Assembly: GCF_964020035.1 (NCBI RefSeq)
Contig: NZ_OZ026475.1
Location: 558,001 to 622,000 of the forward strand
Direction of reading: 5' to 3'
From: Spiroplasma endosymbiont of Crioceris asparagi
GTDB lineage: Bacteria; Bacillota_I; Bacilli_A; Mycoplasmatales; Mycoplasmataceae
Length of the DNA: 64,000 nucleotides
How positions within the stretch are numbered: the stretch's first letter is position 1; each line of letters starts with the position of its first letter. The notes under the pieces are model-generated. The model saw nothing but the letters and a program-made list of their open reading frames with translations. It was not told where the DNA came from and did no database searches. Positions 42,339-52,737 of the stretch are shown piece after piece. The position numbers were made by a program, and so were the translations under genes.

Positions 42339-44609
42339 TTATCACTCCTTATTGATAATGTTATAAGCAAACTTAATTTTATACCCACTATCATAATCAT
42401 TGTTAGAATTAAATTTATTAAAAAACCAACTCATAAATTTTGAATCATTATTCACTGCTTTAAATTTTCTGTCAAAATTTTTATATTTAAAATTAAACTT
42501 ATCTACATTTGGTTTTAAATAATTTTGATAAATTTTATTTATATTTTCTTGACAAGAAGCAAATTTGGTTTGTGATTTTTCTTTTAGTTTTTCCATTTTA
42601 AGTACAAGTCTGTAACTATCACAAATTGCCTGATATCTTCTAGAATCACCCATAACTCATTTATTATCATCATTTAAATAAGGATAAGCAAATGTTAATT
42701 CTCCGGGCGCATCTGTAGAATTTACTACTAAATTCCAATCACTATTTCCTGTTCAGTCGGCAAAACAATAGTGCATATATCCAAAATTATTAACTTGTTG
42801 ACATCTTAAAGCAAACAAATAATTACCAGATTGTTCAGTTCCTGGACCATAATAACCAGACCCACCTAAAGAATACTGTGATGTTCTAAGATTTTTGTTT
42901 ATTCGATTATTAACAAATTTTTTAAAAATTGGTGAATTTATTTCTGCTTCCAAATTTGAATTATGAATATAAATTAAATCAATGTCATCTAATAATTTAT
43001 CATTTATATTAATTTCACGGAAAAGATTTGCATAGGCAATTTTAACATTTTTAAATGAGGTATCACTTTTTAAAATATTTGGTTGTGCTGGATATTTTAA
43101 ACTATCAAATAATTTAACAAATTCATCCATGTTTTTTTGAATTGATTCATCATGATAAAAATAATATGTAACATCTTTGTTATCTTTATCAGTGTCCAAA
43201 TATTTCGCCTTATTTTCTAAGAATCAGTTTATGGCTCATTTATTATAGTATGCATTGGTGTGGTGAAATCTATCTTTTTTACCATCATTTATTAAACCAA
43301 GGTTTTTTGATATTCAACGTTTTTGTTTGTCTAAATAAATTCAAGTTTTCATGCCCTCAGGAATGATTCATTTACCGTTTTTTTTATGTGATCACCACTT
43401 AATTTGATCTAAGCCTCTTAAAAATATTTTGTTAAATCCTGCTTTAATTGCATATTTTATATTATTAAAGAAAGCAACTTCTTGATTCTTTGGAATATAT
43501 AATTCATTTTTTTCATTCATATGTCAAGAAACTAATGGTGGATCGTTTTGATCATAATTTCAGGTTAAGTACTTAGTTTCATCTGAAGATGGATCTTTAG
43601 GGTTTGGTATTGCACAATTATTCATATAATATGCTGAAAAATATCTTTGATTATTAATTTTTGTTCTATCTTTGAAATAATTATTAAGACAATGGTTTCA
43701 ACTATAATCAACATATTTAACTTCATCATTTAAATCGTTTTTGTTAGGATTATTAATTGGTGAATCAGGATCTTTTCTTGCCAACCAATTAACGTTTTGA
43801 AAACGATTATTTAAAAAATTTATTCCATTGTTTTTATCAGCAATGTCGGAAAAATCATTTTCCTTTAAATTAACTTTAATTTTATTAATTTGTTGGTAAC
43901 TTTGTTTATTTCCAATATCTATTTTAGTAATTAAATTTAAAGTGAATTTTGTACCATTTTCTTTTATAAAAGCTTTGGTTTTTTGGGCATCTGTTGTTGA
44001 TAATGAAATATCAGCAATGTAAACAAAATCTTTTTTTAAATGATTATTAATGATTTTGTTTTCAGTTATTATGTCGGGAATTCAAATACCGTTTGGTGGA
44101 AAATAAGTATCATCATATGAATAAGAATATTGAGCTCATCCATAATGAACTTGAAAGCCATATTTAGATAAGTTAGAAAATGTATTTGCCATTTCAAGCG
44201 ATAAACTAATTTTCTTAAAATCAGAAGACTTTAATTTAATAACAAATTGACATGAATCAGTATCTTGTTCTCATAGGTTTAAACTAAAACTATCATTAAT
44301 AACATTTTTAAAATTTTCAATATCACCCATAAATTTGGCATTATATAAATCTAGTTTTTGAGTTTCTTTTGGTTTTTTTGTGTTTAAATAATTGGCATAT
44401 TGATCAAATTTATCACCAAAAAATGAATCTATATAATCATTTTTGTTTTTAGAAACACCCATTGGTTTGTTGGGAAAGGCAATTTGATAATCACCACTAT
44501 GAAATTTAACTGCATATTCTAAATAAATAGATCATGATATCAAAAACATAGTTAAAAAATAAAAAAGTGTTATCGTGCTAAAAATAAAACCTCTATATAA
44601 TTTTCACAT
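42339..44609 (-). CDS. Membrane-anchored putative glycosidase, DUF4091/GH123-like C-terminus
   Basis: 756 residues with about 25 TGA-Trp, including one directly before the TAA stop (KEW). A single N-terminal helix (FSTITLFYFLTMFLISWSIY) without lipobox Cys suggests a signal anchor with the bulk outside the cell. The region after 390 has barrel-like segments (IKAGFNKIFLRGLDQIKWW, WIIPEGMKTWIYLDK). The end matches the DUF4091 pattern: GYMHYCFADWTGNSDW, then GELTFAYPY, then GDSRRYQAICDSYRLVLKME, equivalent to YPG...SxRxxxxRdGxxDYeYL. DUF4091 proteins are related to GH123 N-acetyl-beta-galactosaminidases. Substrate not known; prediction rests on pattern. Confidence 0.65.
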
Positions 44610-44676
44610 ACCAAACCTTTATCTATAAAAATTATAAATTAAATTAAAAATCTTGCAAGCAACCACATTTATAACT

Positions 44677-44700
44677 AAAAATCTTTTATATAAAAGATTT
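44677..44700 (-). terminator. Perfect 24-nt palindrome over the tsaB stop
   Basis: AAAATCTTTTAT followed by its exact reverse complement, spanning the tsaB stop at 44686. In RNA it would form a loop-poor AU hairpin followed by few U, so it may act as terminator or 3' stabiliser. Confidence 0.5.
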
Positions 44701-45261
44701 TATGTAAATAGGATTAAATGTTTTAATATCTTTTTCTTCTATAAAACTATTATTATTTTTTAAATCAAAATAGTTTTTTTCAAAATCTATATTTTGATAA
44801 TCTTTAACGATTTCAAAATTAGCAAATTTCTGAGCAATCATTTCAAATTGTGAGAATTCTAAAATTTGATCTGGAATTAAATTTTTACCATTTTCATAAA
44901 TTCCAAAATATACTTTTTCACCTTTAGCATCAAGTGTGGAAATAACTTTATTCACGCCTGCTTGAAATACTAATGATGAAATTGAAAATACTTTAATCTT
45001 TTTATTTAATATCATCAATGTTTTAGAAAAAGCTACACCAACCCTAACACCAGTATAACTTCCTGGACCTTTTGCCAAATAAATATTATTTAAGTCTTTT
45101 AATGTTAAATTATGTTTTTTTAGTAATTGATTTATTGTGTTAGAAATATGATCACTAATACGTTTTTCATTCTCTAAAAATAATTTATCTAATACTTCAT
45201 TATCTTTTTCTAAAATAAGTATTACTTTGAAATTTGTTGTATCAATAAAAAGGTTATTCAT
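44686..45261 (-). CDS. tsaB: tRNA threonylcarbamoyladenosine protein TsaB
   Basis: 191 residues. N-terminal MNNLFIDTTNFKVILIL is the actin-like ATPase strand; the conserved AKGPGSYTGVRVGVAFSKTL motif and ISTLDAKGEKVYFGIY follow. TsaB partners TsaD and TsaE to make t6A37 on tRNAs reading ANN codons. The ATG overlaps the tsaE stop (ATGAATAA). tsaD is not in the window. Confidence 0.95.
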   Translation of the reverse strand: MNNLFIDTTNFKVILILEKDNEVLDKLFLENEKRISDHISNTINQLLKKHNLTLKDLNNIYLAKGPGSYTGVRVGVAFSKTLMILNKKIKVFSISSLVFQAGVNKVISTLDAKGEKVYFGIYENGKNLIPDQILEFSQFEMIAQKFANFEIVKDYQNIDFEKNYFDLKNNNSFIEEKDIKTFNPIYIKSFI

Positions 45262-45652
45262 TTATTTCCACCCTTCTAGTTTCATCATCAATAATAAAAA
45301 TTTTAATTTCAATGCTTTTTATTTTTGAAAAATCAAAGTTAAAATTTTCATGTCATTCAATTATGTTTAAAGAATTATCAAATTGTTCTACAAACATTTC
45401 TACATCACTTTCTTTTGTTAATCGATAAGCATCAATATGATTGATTTTAAGACCATTAGCGTCATATTGATGCATAATGTTAAACGTTGGTGACTTAACA
45501 ACTTTTTTAACCCCTAATTCTTTTAAAAGAATTTTAGTAAACGTTGTTTTTCCAGCGCCCAATTCTCCCGATAATAAAATAAAGTAATTAGGAGTTACTT
45601 TGTGTGAAATTGTTTTTGCTAACTTTTCGATATCTTTAATTGAATAATTCAT
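45254..45652 (-). CDS. tsaE: tRNA threonylcarbamoyladenosine ATPase TsaE
   Basis: 132 residues. P-loop GELGAGKTTFTK, switch SPTFNIMHQY, HIDAYRL and NIIEWHE (Trp by TGA; the Glu-Trp is the TsaE hallmark). Required for multi-turnover t6A synthesis. The ATG is only 23 nt downstream of the terminator repeat at 45675 and has no good ribosome site, so transcription probably starts within or just after the terminator, or by read-through. Confidence 0.95.
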
Positions 45653-45674
45653 ATTTATATTTTAAACCATAAAT

Positions 45675-45715
45675 AAAAAAACACCTTGTGGTGTTTTTAT
45701 TTTTATTTAAACTAT
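45675..45715. repeat. 41-bp direct repeat, left copy (contains terminator)
   Basis: Identical in sequence and orientation to 49506-49546. The hairpin CACC-TTGT-GGTG with A7 and T5 flanks is a terminator for the 381-aa secreted protein gene, whose stop lies inside the repeat. Confidence 0.95.
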
Positions 45716-46852
45716 CTCAATGTTATCTAAAATAGCGTTAACTGAAGCTTTAGCATAATATGCATTGTATCAGTGAGCAAAAGCAAATGCTTTTGCAGTT
45801 ATTTTTATTTCTATTGTATTATTTTTTCACTCTCAATCTAGAATAACTCATGTTTCCATTTCATTAGTTTTTTTGTAAACTCTATTTGCCAATACAACAG
45901 AATCTTTTTCTAAACTTAAGTCAATACTTTTCAGATTATAATTAGTTTTGTCTTTATCTGTAATTCCACAATCTGATTCATAATTAAATTCATTTTTATC
46001 ATTTTCATTATCTCAATTATTTCCAGTTAATTTATATGTAATTTTACTATAATTTTTTTGAGCAATATCTTTTCCTAAATTAAATTCAATAGATGTTTGT
46101 TCACTATTTTCATCACGTTTAATAGCAGAATAAGAACTCGCTTCTGCAGTCGCTGAAATACTTGTTTTATAGTTAAATATAGTGTTATAAGTAAATTTAA
46201 CAATCCCCTTAAATGAACTATTTGTGTTGGCTCTAATAATTGAATAATTATAATTGATTTCAATAATTTCAACATCTGATAAATTAACATTAGAATCAGG
46301 ATTTAATTCTATAATTTTTTGTCAAATATATTCATTTTTATTTTTAAATCCGGAATCATCTAAATTTTTTAAATTTTTATTTTTAAACGCATCATTTATA
46401 TCCGTTTTGCTTGTTTTGTCAACATTGGAAAGTGTTATATCAAATGATAATATTCCTGAAAAATTTCCAGTTCCAGAATATAACACAGAAATTGGATAAT
46501 CATTTGAGGTTCCTTCCATTGGATAAGTTGTAGGAAATTCTATAAATGATCAATCTTTTTGATTTTTTATAAAATCCTTTAATATTAGTATTAGTTTTTC
46601 TCTATTGTTTTGATTGATTTTTTGTTCTTCACTTAAAATAATTTTAAATAAATTTTCTTGATTAATAGTATTATCTTTTTTAAAATATTGAAAAATATTT
46701 AAATTTATTTTGTTTAATTGAATTGTTCCCAAATCAACTATTTCATTTTGATTATAATTTTGTAAATTTATTTCGCTGTATTTTTTTAAAATAGGAACTG
46801 ACGATGACGAAAATGCCGAAATTCCCATTATTGTTACTAATGTTTTTATCAT
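45707..46852 (-). CDS. Secreted hypothetical protein, 381 aa, with one spiralin-like module
   Basis: Start MIKTLVTIMGISAFSSSSVP looks like a short signal peptide, but no lipobox Cys follows. Residues about 115-200 fit the module seen in the 25-28 kb lipoproteins: FKNKNLKNLDDSGFKNKNEY, then ELNPDSNVNLSDVEI and NSSFKGIVKFTYN. A long C-terminal beta-rich part follows (GKDIAQKNYSKITYKLTGNN and onward). Probably released or membrane-tethered by its helix; function unknown. It is divergent from the ABC transporter at 46933 and shares the segment framed by 41-bp repeats. Confidence 0.8.
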
Positions 46853-46903
46853 ATTTTTTTCCTTGCTTTTCTTTTTTTATAACATACTGTTATATTTTTA
46901 TTA

Positions 46904-46909
46904 TATAAT
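46904..46909 (+). promoter_or_regulatory. Probable -10 box of the plus-strand ABC operon
   Basis: TATAAT 24 nt before the ATG, followed by AAAGGA ribosome site; no good -35 seen. Confidence 0.45.
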
Positions 46910-46932
46910 GAAAATGAAAAAAAGGATTTATT

Positions 46933-47640
46933 ATGATAGAAATTAAAAATATATCAAAAACATATGGTAAAAATGTTGGGAATTTTAATATTAATTTAAA
47001 TGTAGAAGATGGAAAGGTATTAGGAATTTTAGGACCAAATGGTGCTGGAAAATCTACTTTAATTAGACAAATAATGGGTTTTATTAGTTCTGATTCTGGT
47101 GAAATTAAATTTGATAATTTAGATATTAAAAAATGTCGTGAAAAAATTTTAGAACAAATTGGATATATTTCAGGTGAATTAAATTTATTTGATAATCTAA
47201 AAGGAAAACAATATATAAATTTGTCTAATACATTTAAAAAAAATGTTGATAAAGATTTTGTTGAAAAATTAGTTGATTATTTTCAGCTAGACACTGAAAG
47301 AAAAATTAAAAAAATGTCTAAAGGAATGAAACAAAAAGTTGCTATCATTGCAGCCTTTATGAATAAACCAAAATATTTAATTTTAGATGAGCCTTCTTCA
47401 GGTCTTGATCCTGTAATGCAAAAAAGATTTATCAAGTTAGTTAAAAAAATGAAAGAAGAATATAATTCAACAATCATTATTTGCTCGCACATCTTTGAAG
47501 AAATTATTGATTCTGCTGATGAAATAGTTTTTTTAAAAGAAGGTAAAATAGTTGATCAATTCCAAGCATCAGAGATAAAGAAAATTGAAGAATTAAAAAT
47601 TAAGTTTGCTGACATTTATAAAGATGAGGTCGAAATTTAA
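46933..47640 (+). CDS. ABC-2 exporter ATP-binding protein
   Basis: 235 residues. Walker A GPNGAGKST, signature MSKGMKQKV, Walker B YLILDEPSSGLDP, switch His in ICSHIFEE. It is close to the ATPase at 21354-22085, sharing KKMSKGMKQKVAIIA and GLDPVMQK. The stop overlaps the start of the first permease (TAATG). With two permease genes downstream it should form a heterodimeric ABC-2 exporter. Substrate unknown. Confidence 0.94.
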   Translation: MIEIKNISKTYGKNVGNFNINLNVEDGKVLGILGPNGAGKSTLIRQIMGFISSDSGEIKFDNLDIKKCREKILEQIGYISGELNLFDNLKGKQYINLSNTFKKNVDKDFVEKLVDYFQLDTERKIKKMSKGMKQKVAIIAAFMNKPKYLILDEPSSGLDPVMQKRFIKLVKKMKEEYNSTIIICSHIFEEIIDSADEIVFLKEGKIVDQFQASEIKKIEELKIKFADIYKDEVEI

Positions 47641-48557
47641 TGAAAAATAAAATTATAAAAAATTTCTTCTTTTTAAAAAATTTAAGTTTGCTTAAGCTAA
47701 TAAACTTAAATTTTATATTAAATAAAAAAACCATAATTTTTTGAACGATATTATTTTTTATATTTTCTGCTATCATGATTTTTTTGTGTCTTGTTGGTTG
47801 TGGAAACAGAACAATTGCATTTCAAACTATATTTGACGAGCATAGTCAATATCCTTGAGATCACTTATCATTTAGTGATGCAATAAATATTGGAGTGTTT
47901 GGATATATTGAAACTATTTTTATTACAATAATGGTTGCCTCTTTAAGTAAGAAAAATATTTCAAAACAAATTGATACAGGAAATATCTTTTTTTGATTAT
48001 TAAAACCAGTTAAAAAATCAAAAATAATTATTTCAAAGGCTCTTTTTATATACACTATTACGTTTTTTATTTGATTTATAAACTTTATTATTTTTGCGGC
48101 ATTTATGACCGAGGCTAAAAATGATATGGAAAATTATAAGTTTGCTGTTTTGCAAATGATAAACTATTTGGTTTTAATGATTTTATTAGAAACCATTATA
48201 ATTTTTTTAAATTTAATTTTAAGTAATCATGATGAATGATTTAATATTATTATTTGATTTTTTGTTATCTATTTAGGACTGTGCTTTTATAATTATTTTC
48301 AATGAAATACTAAAATAGTTAACTTACTAGATTTTCATAATCTAATAGGAAACACGCTTTACTTTAATAGAGAGGTTGTTTGAAAAACTATAGTATTAGA
48401 TTCTGATGCGGCAGGCATGACGTCACAAAATATTTTTGAACATGTAAAAATAAACCTTTGGCACTTTTTTATTGGTTATATTTTAAGCATATGAGCAATT
48501 GTATTAATTAATTATTTATTATTTATTAAGTTTATTAAATTAGAATTTAACATTTAG
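47640..48557 (+). CDS. ABC-2 permease subunit 1
   Basis: 305 residues with eight TGA-Trp. About six hydrophobic helices, for example ILFFIFSAIMIFLCLVGCGN, SLFITIMVASL-like and LNFIIFAAFMTEA-like. The first periplasm-side loop has QTIFDEHSQYPWDHLSFSD. ATG is coupled to the ATPase. It ends in TAG, then AGGAG and the ATG of the second permease 8 nt later. Paired with the next gene, which has similar size and topology. Confidence 0.85.
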
Positions 48558-48564
48558 GAGAATT

Positions 48565-49503
48565 ATGGTATTTAAAATTAAAGAAAAAAAAATATTAAAC
48601 ATTATTAAATATCATATGCTTGATAATTTAAAATTTGTTTTATGTTTTGGCTTAGTGTTGTTTTGCGCTGTTGCGGCAATTTTTATTGTAGTTACGAACA
48701 AGCAAGATAATCTTTTAAAACATTCAATTGCTTTTACTTGGCCAAGTGATGAAGGTATGGGGGAAAATAGAGGTCAAGCAGTACCAGTTTCAAGATTTTG
48801 TAATTTTTTTGTATTTAGTTCTCCATTTATGATCATCCCAATTAGCATATCAATTTTTTTCATTACGAGAATATTTTTTAATGAGTTTTCAAATGGTAAT
48901 ATTTCTTTTTGATTAGTTAACTGTTCTAGAAATAAAGTTATTTTATCAAAATGATTAGCAATTCAAATTATGGCTATAATAATTTTTATGCCAGAAGTTT
49001 TATTTGTTAGTTTTATAAGTTTTCAAGCATATGACACATGAAATGTAAAATGAGTATTTGCACAAGGTTTTTCTTTTCTTTACACAATAATTTTTATAAA
49101 TACATTGTTTATTTTTTTAGGATTAATTTTTAGTAGAAACATATATTGATTTTCAATTTTTACTTTAATTATAATTTTTTGATTAATGTTAACTGGAATA
49201 ACTAGTGAAGTTTATTATGATGATAAACATAGGGAATACTCACAAAAAGAATTTGAAATATTTAAATACAATAAGTGATTTAGTTTAGAAATATTAATGC
49301 CCCTGTTTTTAAACCCCACTAATCAAATCGACATTGAAATTCCAATTAATAATGGACTTTTAAAACAAAATATAAGCAAACTATTAATTAATGATTCTGC
49401 AGAAGTTATTTTAAAATTATTTTGTTTGCAGCCAATCTTAAATATCTTTTTTATCATTTTATCATTTTGATATTTTAAGAAAAAACAATTTGCCAATTTA
49501 TAA
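48565..49503 (+). CDS. ABC-2 permease subunit 2
   Basis: 312 residues with AGGAG 5 nt before the ATG. About six helices (FVLCFGLVLFCAVAAIFIVV, FMIIPISISIFFITRIFF and others). The loop HSIAFTWPSDEGMGENRG keeps a TGG Trp, one of few in the window, while other Trp are TGA. A long external loop near residues 215-280 precedes the last helix. Ends 2 nt before the right 41-bp repeat, which supplies its terminator. Confidence 0.85.
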
Positions 49504-49505
49504 AC

Positions 49506-49546
49506 AAAAAAACACCTTGTGGTGTTTTTATTTTTATTTAAACTAT
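49506..49546. repeat. 41-bp direct repeat, right copy (contains terminator)
   Basis: Exact match to 45675-45715. It contains the gpmI TAG stop at 49543-49545 and a hairpin that can terminate both the plus-strand ABC operon and gpmI. Confidence 0.95.
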
Positions 49547-51123
49547 TTTTTTATTAATGATGGTTGTGTCATTTCACTTGGAACTTCTAAACCAATCATT
49601 TCTAAAATTGTTGGAGCAACATCAGCAATTGCTGCGTCTTTTTCATTTAACTTAATATTTTTATCAGTTACAATAATTGGCACTAATTGTGAAGTGTGTT
49701 TTTTGTTTGGTCCACCTTCTTTATCAATCATAATTTCTGCATTTCCATGATCTGCTGTTATTATCATTGTTGCATCGTGTTGTTCACAAACTTCAAATAC
49801 TCTTTTTAATTGTGCATCAATTGTTTTAACAGCTTTAATTGCTGCTTCTAAATCACCTGTGTGACCTACCATGTCACAGTTTGCATAATTTAAAACAATT
49901 ACATCATATTTTTCACTAGCTATTCTTTTAACTAATTCATCAGTAATTTCTACAGCTGACATTTCTGGTTTTAAATCATATGTTTTTACTTTTGGTGAAG
50001 CAATTAAAGCTAAATCAGCGTTTTTTAATTTGATTTCATCTGGTTTTGCAAGACCATTTTTAAAATAATCTTTTCCCCCATCAAAGAAGAATGTTACGTG
50101 AGCAATTTTTTCTGTTTCTGCAATTCTTAATTGTGTTTTATTATGATTTGCTAACCATTCACCCAAACCATTAACAACTTCAATTGGTTGAAATGCTACA
50201 TGATCTGAACTAACAGAATCAGAATATTTCATCATTGAAACAAAATAAATTTTATCCCCTAAAAACTCTTCATTTTTGAAAGCATCATCTTGTCAACCAA
50301 TAAAATTTTTATTAGTGAAGATTGAAGCCATTTGAATTGCTCTATCAGGTCTAAAGTTAGTAAAGATTACTGCATCATTTGGTTTAACATAACCATTAGC
50401 TTCTGAGCTGTTATATGCAGGAATAATTCCTTCATCATCTTTGCCATTAGCATATTGTTCATTAATATATGCTGTTGCATCACTAAATTTTTGATCAATA
50501 GATCTTTTAGTTAGAATGTTATAAGCTTCTGCTGTTCTTTCAAATCTTTTATCACGATCCATTGCAAAAAATCTACCAGAAATTGATCCAACTTTTCCAA
50601 CACCTGTTGCTTTAAAAACTTTGTATAATTCATTTAAGTAATCAATTGCAACTTTAGGTTTTGTATCTCTTCCATCTGTAAATAAGTGACAATAAACTTC
50701 TTTTAATCCATTTTCACTAGCCACTTTAACTGCTTCAAACATATGTTTAATATGTGAGTGAACACCACCATCAGAAAATAATCCCATTAAATGTAAAGCT
50801 GAATTATGTTTTTTAGCATGTTCAATTGCAGCTAAAATTTCTTTGTTTTTATTAAATGATTTATCAACTATCGCTTTATTAATTAATGATAGTGATTCAT
50901 ATTTAATTCTTCCAGCACCTAGATGAATATGACCAACTTCTGAGTTACCCATTTGCCCATCTGGTAATCCTACTCATTCACCACTAGCATGAGCAGAAAC
51001 TCATGGATAATCTTTTTTTAATGATTCAACAAATTCCATGTTAGCTTGTGTAACTGCATTACCTTTTGAATCTTTTTCTAAACCCCAACCATCTAAAATG
51101 GTTAATACTATGTGTTTTGACAT
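49543..51123 (-). CDS. gpmI: 2,3-bisphosphoglycerate-independent phosphoglycerate mutase
   Basis: 526 residues. Start MSKHIVLTILDGWGLEKD (Trp as TGG). Nucleophile Ser in PDGQMGNSEVGH, LFSDGGVHSH, TDGRDTKP, FTNFRPDRA, and the second metal site DMVGHTG and ITADHGNAE. Manganese-dependent interconversion of 3- and 2-phosphoglycerate. AAGGAGAA of its ribosome site is within the final codons of the HAD gene, so the two are coupled. Feeds enolase. Confidence 0.97.
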
Positions 51124-51126
51124 ATT

Positions 51127-51945
51127 TTATTCTCCTTTGTTAAATATGTATTTGTTAATAATCTTGCCAACAAAACCTTCTTGATAACTATATTTGGAAA
51201 TTTCAAAAGCATTTGCTTTTGCGCTATCGCAAGCATTTGAAGGAACCACTCCATGTGTCACAACTTTCAACATTGATACATCGTTTGGTCCATCTCCCAT
51301 TGCAATAATTTCATCTTTATTGATATTAAATTTTTTCATAAAATAGTTAACCGCGAATCCCTTATGAATTCCTGCGCGGTTAATCTCAGCTGTTCTTCCT
51401 GGTTCTCAATGAATTTCAATATCATATTTGGAAATTTCTTGATGAAAGTTTTCATTTGAGTTTCTTAATAAAAACTTAAAACAACTTTTAAAATTCTCGA
51501 AATCCATAATATTAATTAACTTTGAATTACGATCAATAAATTTTTTTTCAAACTCCATTAATGTTAACGGACCTTTATTGTAAATATAATTTTCCATTGG
51601 ATCTTCTGAGTATGCAAAAAAGTCAATATCTGGTTGTTTTGTTTTAATTACATTAATTACTGAATTAACATTTTGTGCAGATATTAAATTTTTTTCAAGT
51701 GTTGTTTGATCTTTTAAATCAATAATTCAAGATCCATTTAAAGCAGCTAAATAATAACCATCTTGATAAAAACCATGTTTTTCTAATTCATTAATTTCCG
51801 CAAATGGTGCTCTTCCTGTTGCAAAAACAACAATCACTCCAGCATCATGTGCTTGTTTAATTGGTTCAATATTAGATTTAATTATTCCCCCACCAGGAGT
51901 GTGACAAGTTCCATCCATGTCAATTAATAACAATTTGAATTTCAT
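51127..51945 (-). CDS. Cof-type HAD phosphatase
   Basis: 272 residues. Motif I LLIDMDGTCHTPGG (nucleophile and acid Asp), motif II FATGRAP, motif IV MGDGPNDVSML. The middle cap fits the type IIB Cof family. Such enzymes dephosphorylate sugar phosphates or flavin precursors; the substrate cannot be told from sequence. Its ATG overlaps closely with the tpiA stop (1 nt apart), making the run tpiA-HAD-gpmI. Confidence 0.92.
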
Positions 51946-51946
51946 A

Positions 51947-52690
51947 TTATAAATTAATTAATTTTAAGAATGAATTTGGTTCTAATGAAGCTCCACCAAC
52001 TAATGCACCATCGATATCATCTTGTTTTAAAATATCTTTGATGTTTTCTGGTTTTACACTTCCACCATATTGGATTAATATTTCGTTTGAAACTTCTTCA
52101 CTATATAAATCTTTGATAATGTTTCTAATTTCTTTACATACATTTTGGGCAATTTCTGGTGTTGCAACTTTTCCTGTACCAATTGCTCAAATTGGTTCAT
52201 AAGCTATAACAACACGTTTTGCTTCTTCTGCCGAAATACCTTTAAAGGCAGCAACAATTTGTTCTTTTACAAAATCAACTGTTTTTCCTTTTTCATATGT
52301 TTTTAATGATTCTCCACAACATAAAATCGGTGTTAAACCATGTGCTAATAAAGCAACTAATTTTTTGTTAATTACTTCATCAGTGTCATTAAAATATTCT
52401 CTTCTTTCTGAGTGACCAATAATTACATATTCAACCCCTAAGTCCAAAATCATTGGAATAGAAGTTTCACCTGTAAAGGCTCCCTCTTCTTCAAAGTGAC
52501 AGTTTTGTGCAGCAATTACTAATTTTTTTGCTTTTGATTTAGCTGATGCTAGTAATGTTGGTGCACATGCAATTCCTGCAATTATGTTTGGCACATTTTT
52601 GTATTGTTTTTCTACTAATTTAACAAACTTCTTTGCCTCTTCATTAGTTTTATACATTTTTCAATTACCAATTATTATTTTTTTTCTCAT
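51947..52690 (-). CDS. tpiA: Triosephosphate isomerase
   Basis: 247 residues. N-terminal IIIGNWKMYKTN (catalytic Lys; Trp by TGA), [11 protein letters not shown] (His), VIAYEPIWAIGTG (Glu), and the phosphate loop [12 protein letters not shown] and [14 protein letters not shown] before the ATG. Interconverts DHAP and GAP. First of a three-gene glycolytic run with the HAD enzyme and gpmI. Confidence 0.98.
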
Positions 52691-52737
52691 ATAACTCCTT
52701 ATTTATAATATTTTACCACATTATCGCTAATGGAAAA

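Noticed and set aside
45675-49546. Insertion sequence or transposon
   Set aside because: The ends are direct, not inverted, and no transposase or integrase is encoded between them.
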